DNA of 45,410 nt from Trichomonas tenax (Eukaryota > Parabasalia > Trichomonadida > Trichomonadidae): the NCBI GenBank assembly GCA_023091735.1, contig JALKBU010000362.1, positions 1-45,410 on the forward strand, written 5' to 3'. Positions 19,803-31,300 of the stretch are shown here, piece after piece. The position numbers and the translations under genes are program-made. Under the pieces are notes generated by a model. The model did not search any database and had not been told where the DNA came from. It worked only from the letters and a program-made list of their open reading frames with translations. How positions within the stretch are numbered: the first letter of the stretch is position 1; the number at the start of each line of letters is the position of its first letter.

Positions 19803-20847
19803 ATGGTGAATTTTACCATTCCAGTGAAGTGATTTTATTTGAGGTTCCTCACACAACGAATCTAGACACAGAAGGCGGTGGAGTGGCCGTGGTTAAGGGC
19901 TCCATTGCCAATTTTTTTGTCTGTGCATCATATTTTTTGTTGATGCAATTTTAGATTGCGTGCTTTTTGCCATTTCTGAAGGCAGCGATTGAGCAGGTGA
20001 TCATTAATCACGTTTCTCGCAAATTTGATTTTCTTGGCAAGCATATTTTTATCTGTGCTTGTGATGAATAAACTGCCCATCGTTCATACAATCTGTAATT
20101 AAGCGTAGAGGCAATGATTACATAGCTTTTGAAATAATTATTGTTTTTCATTTTCGTTCAAAACTGTCATGCAAATTATCCACTTGTTAATGCAGCAAAG
20201 CTATGTTCGATTCCATTTTTACCAGTGACACATTATTTTATAATCAATAAAATATTTTGTCTTGTAACCAATATCATCAGGTCTATATATTAATTACATA
20301 TTTGTCAACAAAATCAGAAGATATTTTATATGCTACCGAATGATATTTCAATTTTGAAAATATTAGCAATAATTCCAGGTGTTATATTAATAAATAGGTC
20401 AAACATGGTGATGAATAATAGGCAATACTTGTATTTTGGCTTGATATCAAGTAATGATAGAGAAAAAAAGCGAAGATGTTATTTTTGCCACAACATGACA
20501 TGTAATTTTTCAAATTTTCATCAATGATAATTCGAGAAACTTACTGAATCATCGCTATGTAGATTATGATTCCTATAAAAGCAAATATTCCATTATCAGT
20601 TATTGATATGTTCTATGTTTGGAAAAGATGATGATGCGTCTTTAAGTCGTTTAGAGGTGATGGCAGTTTAGAGAAAATGCCACGTAAAGCTAAAAACGTG
20701 ACAGTTCATTCATTTACATCTAAATGATAAATCAAATCTGAGACAGCCATTCGTTGTTAAATATTCCATAGATAATAAAAACGAAATAAAAAATTATGAA
20801 TGTTTTTTGTTACATGAAAAACGGTTGGCCGTTATGCAATATAATTT

Positions 20848-20853
20848 TCAAAA
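20848..20853 (+). promoter_or_regulatory. Initiator-like TCAAAA
   Basis: TCAAAATA runs into the ATG at 20856. It decides the centrin start: two upstream ATGs (20796 and 20814) would add a non-centrin leader that lies before this initiator. Confidence 0.4.
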
Positions 20854-20855
20854 TA

Positions 20856-21338
20856 ATGTCGCGCTCAAGTAGCAAGCGTAGGATCCAATTAACAAAGGAC
20901 GAGGAAAAGGAGGTCGAAGAGGCATTCAATGTCTTCGATGTTGATAAATCAGGAACAATGGATGCCAAGGAACTTCGCGATGCACTTCGTGCTTTGGGAT
21001 TTGACGTCACAAAGGCAGAAGTCAACAAAATCATGAGTAGAAGGGATCCAACAGGAAATGGTTTCCTTCCATACGAAACATTTAAGCAAGTTTGTGCGGA
21101 ATATATCAAAATACGTGATCCTAGAACTGAAATTCTTCGTGCATTTGCTCTCTTTGATACTGATCATGATGGCCTTATCGATATTGAAGACCTTAAGAAG
21201 GTTTCAAAGGAACTTGGCGACGATCTTCCACTCGAAGAGTTAGAAGTTATGATTTCTAAGTTCGATAATGATAAAGATGGAAAGATTAACATTGATGAAT
21301 TCTTTAACATCATGGATCCAACTCACGCTGCTCACTAA
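20856..21338 (+). CDS. Centrin (EF-hand calcium-binding protein)
   Basis: From the ATG at 20856 the product is 160 residues, the usual centrin length. It has a basic N-terminus and four EF-hands. Loop 1 (DVDKSGTMDAKE, 28-39), loop 3 (DTDHDGLIDIED, 101-112) and loop 4 (DNDKDGKINIDE, 137-148) have good calcium ligands, although loop 3 has Asp rather than Glu at position 12. Loop 2 (DPTGNGFLPYET, 64-75) has Pro and Thr at key positions and is probably weak. ALRALGFD between hands 1 and 2 is a centrin hallmark. Centrins build contractile fibres at basal bodies and microtubule-organising centres. The C-terminus DPTHAAH lacks the KKTSLY-type end of many centrins. The stop TAAAC could include the trichomonad poly(A) signal UAAA. 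Confidence 0.93.
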   Translation: MSRSSSKRRIQLTKDEEKEVEEAFNVFDVDKSGTMDAKELRDALRALGFDVTKAEVNKIMSRRDPTGNGFLPYETFKQVCAEYIKIRDPRTEILRAFALFDTDHDGLIDIEDLKKVSKELGDDLPLEELEVMISKFDNDKDGKINIDEFFNIMDPTHAAH

Positions 21339-22285
21339 ACAAATATCGTGTATTTTTTATTTCCTATTTTGATTTTTGACCAATACAGGACTCAAAGAAA
21401 TGCAAATGAATTTTTGTTTCATATAGTTGAGGTCTTCAATCAAATCAGTTGAATTTAATATATAAAAAGAATAAACCAGTTTAGATAAGTGTTTTATCTG
21501 GTTAAGCTCTTGTATAAAAGAATCCAAAAATTGCATTCAATATTCTCTGTAGGTGACGATTTTTAAAAATTTTTAAAATACCCAGTTTCACAATACTTTA
21601 GCCACTCCCTCTGCCTTTTTGGGTGTTTACATGTCATATTGTCAGATTGATTTTTTAATGGATGGTTCAACTCTGTTTACCCCAAACTCATATGTAAACT
21701 GCAAGCTGAGGCTTTTCCGCATGAATTAACGCATACCATGCAATACATGAGTACCAATAAACTTCAAAAAATCAGCTCATAAATTACGTAATTTCTTCAT
21801 ATATCAAAAATTCATACGATGATCATTAATTTTGACTTCAAGTTCTCCAAATAAATTGTATACACTATCCACTTCTGTAATAAAAATATTATTATACCGT
21901 TAACAATTTTAGGTCCAAAATTATTCAATCACAAAAAACAATAATTTCTCAAATTTGAGTGCAGAATCGCAAAATACAGGCAAATTCTAGCACCTCCATA
22001 CACAGAACATCAATCAAATCCAAAAAACGTTGAAATTTTACTGATGATTTTAACAAAATAATGATGATTACGCTTATTCATGTAAATTTAATTTTCTCAT
22101 TGTTATTAGTATCATACAAGGAACTATCTGCTTAATTATAACTACTAAAGCAATATAAGTGCAGATAATATCTTTATATTTAATATTATATAGATAATAT
22201 TTTCAATAAAATTAAACAATCGGTTATAAAATTTTGTCACTTTTCGGGCCGAGTAAAACATAAACTTATCAAAATTAATTCAATA
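21339..22285. other. Intergenic AT-rich spacer
   Basis: About 950 bases without a gene. It holds the 3' flank of centrin and, at its right end, the promoter region of the broken gene at 22286 (GTCACTTTT at 22236-22244 and an initiator-like TCAATA at 22280). I see no other structure. Confidence 0.6.
22236..22244. promoter_or_regulatory. GTCACTTTT motif, 42 bases before ATG
   Basis: The exact motif ends 42 bases upstream of the ATG at 22286. The same word (other strand) ends exactly 42 bases upstream of the transporter ATG at 41045. Confidence 0.45.
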
Positions 22286-23359
22286 ATGTTTTTGTTTGTT
22301 GCTCAAACAGCTCTTTCCGACCCAATTGCTCTATCACCGGAATGGAAGACTTACCAAATAACTAGCGACACTGTATTTAACTCTACAAGGATTCTGTCAG
22401 TTAACATTTTAAAGATGACAAATTGCAAAGCTCTCAGAAATGGAGAATAACTTACATCATCCTTATTTTACAACTTAGCTGGTGATAAGTTTATCGTTAA
22501 ACTTAACGATGATGCAGCATCCCGAGAAATTGAAATTGCTGCTGCACCCGCTAGTAAAAGCTATAATGATGAAACCAACTCTAAACTATGGGGAAATGGC
22601 ACATACTTATCACTCACACCGCAAACACAGATAAAGTATATTACTGTCTTTCTAAAAACACAAAATGATCTTTTTACAGTCATCTACGAATCAAATAATG
22701 AAAACGACCAATCGAAAATCACACTGATGGATATGAAAGGACAATTTATCAGTAATCCAGCTCCATACTATCAATTCCAAGTTGATCAACCTGTCTTTAA
22801 TTTAGCGATCGACCTTTCATCCGTTGATAAGTACAGATTGAAATCAATTCAGATTTTTGAAAATTCTAAGTACTTTTCAAGTGGTGACTATGAGTTAAGC
22901 CTTGAGACTGCTCAAGAAGTTAAAATTATGCCGAATTATGCTTTAATTGCTAAATCCTTGGATGAAGTCACTATCACATCTACAGATGAAACAAAGAAGA
23001 AGGCTGATGGCGTGTATTACGCTGGAGAAGCTGAATTAACAATCACTTTTACAAAAACATCAGCTTCTAAGGCTTTCTTCACGGTAGCTTATAACAACCC
23101 ATCATGGGGATGCTCAAGCTTCAGTGCTTGGATCATTGATGCTGAAACTCAATTTACAAATAAGAAACTTCAGACAACGGAAACAGCTTGCATCGTTTTA
23201 GCATCCACATCTACACTGTGGTACAAACTTGCTCAAGAGAATGCAAAATCCTCAACAGCTGAAAAGAATTATTTCGCTTACACAGATTCTATGTATAACT
23301 CACATCCAGGCTACTTCAATACATCCACTGATGCCAGATTTGCTTGGGCCATCATATGA
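22286..23359 (+). pseudogene. Secreted-type protein gene with one in-frame TAA
   Basis: I do not recognise the family. The frame opens at ATG 22286 right after an initiator-like TCAATA, with a short hydrophobic N-terminus (MFLFVAQTALS) that may be a signal peptide. It runs in one frame to the TAA ending at 23359, except for a single TAA at codon 55 (22448-22450). No shift of frame is needed. The part after the stop keeps clear protein character for about 300 codons and is rich in Thr/Ser/Asn, as for a beta-rich extracellular protein (for example NPSWGCSSFSAWIIDAETQF). There is no membrane segment near the C-terminus. The simplest reading is a recent nonsense allele; a sequencing error or a second start at 22727 (210 residues) are alternatives. 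Confidence 0.65.
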
Positions 23360-23989
23360 ATAATATGTATCTTTGATGCATAGCATGATTTTGACATCTC
23401 TTTCTGGCATATGAAAAATGACGCTTTTTCGACAAAGTCATTGCCACATAAGTATAGAAATGTAATATTTACATTGAAATTAGAAAAAAAAGGAAAGAAT
23501 GTTTTTATATTATATAATAAAATGAGGAAATACAGTATCACAATGAATATTTTTATTCTGTAATCTTCTCTGTTGGATAACACAACGGATAAACTGAGCT
23601 GTATTGCTGCAAAAGGCAAGTTCTGATTTAGATCATCCAAAATCCGTGTAGGCTCCTCTCCAAAATTAGATATTTTGCTAACGTATGTATGAATAGTATT
23701 ACATCAAACGCTGAGTCCATAAATTTGGGCCAATTTTTCTAGAAATATTTCAAAATGTAACCCATGCTTTTTGACACAGATTTCGCAAATGCTTGTTATG
23801 TAATGATGACCCTTGTAACACAAGGCAATGAATCGATGATAATTTATTTTTCAAAATATCGGCTTTAATCAATTGCTAAAACGATCTTGAGGTGCACATA
23901 CATGCATGGATCTGAGTATATTCAATGACGCGAACGCAATTTTTTTCGTTGTATGTAGTGGTGCTGCTTTTCAACGAAAACAAGACATC

Positions 23990-24022
23990 CGAGGCCAAAA
24001 AGTGAGATTTTTAATAACGTAC
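23990..24022 (+). repeat. Copy A of a degenerate repeat
   Basis: This stretch matches 25141-25174 at all but a few positions (shared words CGAGGCCAAAAA, GTGAGATTTTT, ATAAC). Both read KVRFLIT on the plus strand, in different remnants. It is probably a decayed copy of the same mobile element. Confidence 0.5.
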
Positions 24023-25078
24023 AAACCTTTATTTATGAAATCAAGTCAAAATAACGATACAAACACAACAAGAAAGAACAATACAATGCAACGCAGGGTT
24101 ATTGAACTGAGCCCTCGATAAAATCTAATTTTTTTGAAAATTTCAACGTTGTGCTCAAAGGAACCTTGGTTCATTTTTGCTGATATTTTCCAATCAGCTT
24201 CAGGATTTAAGTTGTACAGGCCATGGGGATGTATACTTTGTGATATCAAAGAACCTGTACAAAGATTCACCGAATTATTCATCTTGAACAAGTACATATT
24301 ATTGAAAAATATTTTTGCAATTTAGATATTTTACTAAAAAACGAATTTATGCAAAATAAATCAGAAATTTTAATACATAATAGATTCTAAATGTAATTTT
24401 ACCATTAAATAGGCAATTGTGATTTTTCAATTTTCAAAAAAATCGTGAACGATGAATGTAATCCATTCTCATTAAAACAGACTAATTAGACTACTGATCG
24501 TAGAAACAGGATACAACGCTTAAATATATCAACATTTTCAAAAACGTGAAAATTTCATATTCATAAAATGAGTTAATAAGCTCGTTTTAGATATGACTAT
24601 AAAGGTAGAAGTATTTACTCAAAGAAAAAGAACATTATTTTATAAAAAACATTATGAATGAAATCTTAAATAGAGATATTGATACTTTTATATCTGTAAT
24701 TGAACCGAAGTACTGATATAAATTACATGGATTTCTATAAATATACATAAATCATCGTAAAACATGAAGATAATAATCGGATCTCAAAAACTCTCTGTAG
24801 TGGCCCTTAACAAATTTGTGAGTGATCAGAAGAATGGTAGTAATAGCTGTTTTGTAGAAGATGAAGCCAAAAAATTGGCAAAATTTTGAGGTACAAATTT
24901 CGAATTTTAACAGTTAGGTTTCAAGACGGATTCTGTCGTTAGATACTATTGTAGAAAGAGCCTTATCACGCTAAGGCTAGAAACAAACAAATTTTAAATA
25001 TCGCAATATCTTGAGAATTATTTTAGTCTAGAGCACTTAAATTGATTCCATGATAAATTAGCTGAGTTATATTTTTGA

Positions 25079-25261
25079 TTGTGCCATATAGAAAAGCATA
25101 TTTTTGAATCCTCACCGAGACAGCAAAACTCAACTTCGGCCGAGGCCAAAAAAGTGAGATTTTTGATAACATTCATTCTGCCACAGGAACTTTTTGTGCT
25201 CAATGCAAATTGGACGAAAGATCCGTTTCAAGCTGCGCCAGAAGGTCCAAAACAACAGTGA
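25079..25261 (+). pseudogene. Possible fragment of a Mutator-like transposase
   Basis: A 60-codon open stretch ends in TGA and has no proper start. It contains EAKKVRFLIT, shared with the copy near 24000, followed by LFVLNANWTKDPFQAAPEGP. The latter faintly resembles the segment just before the catalytic domain of Mutator-like (MULE) transposases, where a 'D-T-F/W ... P ... Q-L-Y' pattern is common. The resemblance is weak and from memory of the family. It is at best a small relic, and another element type is possible. Confidence 0.25.
25141..25174 (+). repeat. Copy B of a degenerate repeat
   Basis: The partner of 23990-24022, with one extra A in the A-run and a few substitutions. It lies about 180 bases upstream of the large disordered-protein gene. 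Confidence 0.5.
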
Positions 25262-25329
25262 AAAGAATACAGGTTTAATGCTCCCAACATAAAAAATTAA
25301 TATTTTGCACGTTACATAATTTTTTTACA

Positions 25330-25340
25330 TCAATTTTTTT
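25330..25340 (+). promoter_or_regulatory. Initiator-like TCAATTTTTTT
   Basis: The A of TCA lies 18 bases upstream of the ATG at 25350. It is almost identical to the initiator-like words at 9275 and 41024. Confidence 0.45.
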
Positions 25341-25349
25341 TATAAAATT

Positions 25350-28300
25350 ATGGCTGAAATGAATAAAAACAACGACGCGAGCAACCTCAAAACGCCGGGC
25401 AACGTTAGCGGTCTCATCGTTGATAATGGTTTAGACGAAGAAGAAGAGCAAATTGCAATTGATTTTCATAAATATTACGAATATGAACAAGGATCAATCA
25501 TAGAAAAGTCACAGCCAATGTCATTAAGTGAACGAATTAATAATGTTGCAACAAAAGTCAAAGATGGGCCAGAAATTGTGCAAGTTCCAAAAAAGAACTT
25601 CCCAAACGATCTGACAGCAAAAAGGAAACGTATACACAAGAGAAGCAGACAAACTAACGATGACATCGATGAAATTCAATATTCAGATGAAGATGACCTT
25701 GATAACGACTCAAATGCAATGAAAGTTGAAGATGAAGAGTCCCTTTCAAGGCGAAATCGCGAATACTCAGCAAACGACCAAAATGAAAAGGAAGAAGGAA
25801 TTAACGATATTCAAAGAGTCGATCCTTCGATGGGAAGCTCTATATTCGACTCTCCGGATAATCAGGCGGACAACAATGCAAATGATAATTCACGTCGACC
25901 GATCATCGTCAAAAAACCCGTTAAAGTCAGCAAAAAGAAAAATAAACAAGACACTGAATACGAGTCAAAGTGCACTTATCCATACTTGTATCCATCCATA
26001 CAGTTTGGACCGAATAAGTTCAATAAAATGTTGAATCCAGAATCTGTCCAAGATATTGAGTACAGATACGCGGCGCAAAGAAAAGGAGACATTTCTGGGC
26101 GTAGTGGCGCTTCAACAGAAACGCGGGGCACAACTTCTACATATAGATCCCGTCCAATGACATCTAACGCTCCAAAGCGCAATAACCAACATGAGATCGC
26201 CCAGCCATCGTTACTCAAATCAGATTCTTTGTTCTCAAGGCGTTTGGATCAAGATGTCGATTTATTCAAGACAACATCGAAAGATAAGACACACTACAAA
26301 GCAGCGAAGACAACGCTCAACTCCCCGCGCAACTTTGACTCATATCAGTTGAATGATCACGGTGATGAAAGAGCCTATAGAACAGCAGGAAGAAATACGC
26401 CAAATCCAAAGCACAACAACTTCGGTCCAGAGGACGACTCAGTGCATTACACAGTGCCAGAGCCAAACCAAAGAGACAGCGCCCGCTCCAGCAGCAAAAG
26501 AAGTGGAAATTTCACTCCCCCGTCGTTCGCAAAACCAGATCCATATAAATCGGGATCAGGCTCAGAACCAGAGCCAATGCCACCCACAAAGGCAACATTT
26601 GCCACAAATACATCAAAAAGCGACCTCCACAAGACATCTACTGGAACAAACACATCATCATCAAGGCACACACACGACAGCAGTAAAAACAAACAGCAAA
26701 AGTTACCATCTTACATGCAACCGAAGCCAAAGATCAGCTACAAGAGCAACTTGAACTATCCATCGAATTCGTCATCCCCTGATACAGCGAGCAACTCAAG
26801 AAAGACATCTCCAGGAAAGAAGAATTATGAGCAAATGAACTACAGAAAAGGCACAATCCTTTATCCAGAATCTGATAAATCCAAACCAAAGACAGACAGA
26901 TACAACACATCATCACGTCGTTCGCCGTCTCCTAAGAAGACAAGTGAGTTAACAACTCCCGAGAAACTCAGCCCACGCTCTTCAGAGAAGAGATCCTCAA
27001 GTGTTCCTTCAAAGCTCGTAGAACAGAACATCAATCAAGAGGATTACAACCCACAGAAGAACGAGATGAAGCAAAAGGATTTAAAGCCAAGTTCTCCAAC
27101 AGCAAAGGCGCCAGCAGAAAAGCCATTCGATGAGAAACAAAATGATGAAAGTGACGACAAAAAGGAAGAGAAGAAGCCATTCCCACAGCCAGGAGATTTG
27201 GCTTTGACAGTAATGATCAAGAAGATACTCACGAAGAGCCTCAAAGGTTTGATTGCCCAACAAACATTTGAGGTCAGTAAACACGACGGTGTCGTTGATG
27301 TAGATTTAGACAGCAAGAATCTCGAGAGCCAGAGATCAAAAAAATTCGATGGGCCAGTACCGTCAGAATCTCCCCCAGATGAGACCCAAGAGAAGGAGAT
27401 GAGGCCACTTGCTGAATTTTCAATTCATCCAGTTCATAACGTCGATCGGAAAGAAAGCGACAGGAAAATCGAAGAAACACATCCAAAGAATGCTCCAACA
27501 CAGCATAAAAACAAACCTGCTGAAAATAAGGACTCTCCTGTGCTCTCTATCAAAGATTCTGTCGACAAAGCAGCCGAAAACATTCAACCAAAGCCAGAAG
27601 AGAATCAAGATAAAGAAAATGCTCAAAACCAAGACAAACCACAACAGAAATCTCCTGAAAATCAAGAAAAGATAGATCATGAAAAGCCAACAGAGAATAA
27701 TGATTCGAAACTTTCTTTGCAAAATGCACTTGATAAAGCAATGATTGACAACAAGAACACAGACAAAAGCCAAGAAAAGAAGGACGAAGAAAAGCCAGCA
27801 AATGAAGCCAACAACGAGAAACCAGAAGAGAAAGATAATGTTCCACAGCTTTCCATCAACACAGCAATTAACAAAGAATTGCAGCAGCCAACGAAAGCAG
27901 ATGACAAAACTGAACCAGAAAACAAAGTTGCATCACCATCTTCTCAAAATCATGTTCTTTTCGATGCTCCTGCTGATCAGCCTCCAGAACCAAAGGCAGC
28001 AACGCCATCTCAATCCACAATGAGAGCAGCTGCAACATCAATCTTATCTAAACCAAAGCCAAAGATTGCACAACAACAGCAACAACAGCAGCCTCAGCAA
28101 CAACAGAAGGCGCATGTACAGCATCAGAACCCACAACAAGGACAGTTGCCTCAGCGCATTGGTCCACTTACTCTCACGTTTGCTGAAGATGCTTCATCGT
28201 TCTTGGATGATACAACAGGTGCTGTCATTCCTGGCGGAAAGTATCCACGTCCAAACAGCGCTCACTCAAGCAACATATCGCCACAGAACTCTGCAAACAG

Positions 28301-31300
28301 GAATCTCGAACAGCCCATTAGCAACAACAGCACAGATCGTCTTCTCAACACTCCAATCGATATTCCAAATCCACCACCAAGAAGTGGATTTCTTTCTCCT
28401 CATCTCAAGAACTCTCCACGTTCTCAAGCATCGAATCAAAACCAACAACAAACAACTCCAAAGCCTGCAGAGGATAAAAATAACAAACCTGTTGATCAAA
28501 AGCAAGATGATAGCAAACCAGAAACGAAGCCATTGACTGGTGCTTTAGCAAACATCATCAAAGACGACCAACTCAATAACAAGCATGAACCCGCTAATCC
28601 ATCAAACAACAAACAAGAGCCATCTAAACCAACAAATAATGACGTCAAATCAACAAATGACAACAAACAAGCAACTAAAACCAATCCACTTTCAGACGCT
28701 CTTGCAGGTGCTCTCATTAATAACAAAGATGCGGATAAACCTGCAGCTGCTAAAGAAGAAAAGAAGCCAGAAACTAGTGAAGAGCAGAAGAGCAACAAAC
28801 AAGATTCTGATAAGAAACCAGCAGCAACAAATGGTCCATTATTAGCCACTTTAACATCCAACAATGCGGATTCTAAACCAACTGCACAGCCACAACAGCT
28901 ACAGAAGACAGCGGAAAGGAATCTTGTTGATGCTCTTCTTCAAAAACCAGCGGAAGAAAAGAAAGTTGACGAAATCACTTCCAAACCAACAGATAATAAA
29001 GAAGCGCAAAAGACTTCTGATAAGAAACCAGATGAAGCATCTCAAAAGCAACTAAATACACCAGATAAATCTGTTGTTGATGTTTTGCTCCAAAAGCCAG
29101 CAGACAAGAAGAAGGATGAACCTGCCAAACAAGAAGAACCAAAGAAGAAAAAAGAACCAGCTAAGAAAGAAGAAAACAAGAAGAAAGATGAACAACTAAA
29201 GGCAGCTGCCAAGAAATCATCACCAATGCCAATAACTGGAATCATCAACGCTAATATTGGAAGTGACAAGAAGCCAGAAGCAACCAAACCGAAAGAAAAC
29301 AAGCAACAACAACCAGCCGAGCAAACTCCAGCAAAGAAGGATGACAACAAATCAACAACACCTGCAAAGCAAGAAACACAATCCAAGAAGGATGATGCAG
29401 CTAAGAATGAACCAACTAAAGAAGCACAAAACACAGATATGCCTGCAGCTAAAGAAGGAGAAAACAAAGGTCTCAACGTCACTCCAGTTGCAGCAGCACT
29501 TTTTGCAAATGGAAAGCAGGATACAAAGCAAGAAGTTCCATCAGAGCAAAAGGATGAGTTGAAGAAGTCTGAAGAGGAGGCAGACGAAAAAGCTGTTCCA
29601 GAAGAGAAGAAAGATTCTGAAGAGATCAAAGAACAGAAACCAGAAGAAAAACCCACAGAAAAGAAACCAGAGGCTAAAACCGTTCCACTATCAGGTCTTA
29701 TTGCTAACATCATAAAGAACACACTTAAGAAAGATCCTCAGCCAGAAAACAAACCTGCTGCAGAACAGAAACCAGCTGAATCCAAAGACATCGAGCAAAA
29801 GAATCCAGAAGAAAAGAACGAAGACGAACAAAAGCAGGATGACCTTAAGGAAGCTGTCGCTCCTCTTGCAGATGCTTTAGTGCCAACAGATGAAAAAACA
29901 GCGGAAGAAAAGCAACTTACACCAGAATCAAAGCCTAAGAAAGAAGAAGCAAATAAGGAAGAGCCAAATGCTCCTGCACAAGATACAGTAGATCTGAGTA
30001 TGCCTCTTGGTGCTGCATTAATTGGAAAGGACCCTGCACCTCAGAAGCAACAACAATCTCAGCCAAAGAATACAAAGCCACAAAAGTCACAGCAGCAGAA
30101 TGCACCACAACAAAAGAATACTCCTCAAAATGCAAAGACGCAACCTGTTCCACAGCAAAAGAACACTCAGCAAAACAAAACAGCGCTAAAGCAAGAATCC
30201 AAACAGCCAGTTAAGGACAACAAACCAGTTCAAAACCAGCAGAAGCAGAATGATACCAAACAAACTAAACAAGATGCATCCAAGCTAACAGAGCCTAACG
30301 AAACGAAGCATACACCACAAGCGAAACCTGCTGACAAACAGAACCAGAAACAAACACCTCAGAGCCAAAACAAGCCACAGCAGAACCAGAACAAACCTCC
30401 AGAGAAACCAGCACCACAACAAAACAATCAGACTGACAACAAAACTTCAGCAAAGCCGCAATCATCAACATCACCTCTCTCTACTGCAATTTCTGGAGCT
30501 CTCATTGCAAACCAGGCTCAAAAGGCACAAAATGCACAGCAATCAAACGAGAAAGATCTCATGCAGAAACCAGCTGAACATCCAAAACAAAACAATGCAG
30601 CATCAGCAGAACAAAAACAGAATCAGCAAAAGCCTTCTGATGCCAAACCATCACAAACAAAGAAGGAAGAGTCGAAGAAAGATGAACCAAAGCAAACAGA
30701 TGCAAAGAAGGAACAAACGAAACCAGAACCGAAGAAAGATGAAGAGAAACCTGTTGATCAAAAGGCAGCAACGGATCCATTATCAGGCGTTCTCATTGCT
30801 AACATCAACAATGCTCCACCGCAGCAATCACAGCCAATCAATATTCCACCACAGCAGACAGACGCAAACAACAAACAACCTGTTGCAAATAACAAGAATG
30901 ATGAGAAGAAGCCACAGCAACAAAATGAAAACAAGCAACATAACGAAAACACACAAGGTACAAAAGTTGCAATTGTTGCTCCATCTCTTCCTGCTGCAAT
31001 GACTGCTGCTCCAGCAAACAATAACACAACAAATAACAACGCTAAACCAAACGACCAGAGAATGACAAAGACAGCAGAACATAAGACAAGAAAAGCTGCT
31101 CCGCCAAATCTCTATGACTTGAACAATACAACAGTTGGAAGGAAATCAAGAATGACACCAATCAAGAAACCAGAAACAGCCGATAAATCTCTTCTTCCTC
31201 CGGAGCCCAAAGCTGCATCGCCAGCTCATCACAAGTCGAACCGTCCATCAGCATTCTCTCCTCCACCAGAGGAGGAATCACCAGTCAACTCGAAGAAGGT

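Larger units (their letters stand above)
19785..20855. other. Divergent intergenic region
   Basis: This lies between the leftward karyopherin gene and the rightward centrin gene. No gene is supported; the 65-codon ORF at 20330 has no recognisable features. A GC-richer patch lies near 19867-19905. A perfect 7-bp hairpin (TGCATCA at 19924-19930, TGATGCA at 19941-19947) lies next to it. Both are in the karyopherin upstream region and their role is unknown. Confidence 0.55.
23360..25349. other. Gene-free region with degenerate repeat fragments
   Basis: About 2 kb with no intact gene. It contains two fragments of one repeat family (23990-24022 and 25141-25174). Each is embedded in a broken reading frame with a shared KVRFLIT motif. 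The right end holds the promoter of the 2422-residue protein gene. The protein-like remnants suggest an old transposable element. Confidence 0.5.

Noticed and set aside
29042..29722. 226-codon minus-strand ORF opposite the disordered protein
   Set aside because: It is the antisense of a Lys/Glu/Pro-rich stretch, which gives Ser/Phe/Leu-rich nonsense without a family match. The plus-strand frame is open for 2422 codons.
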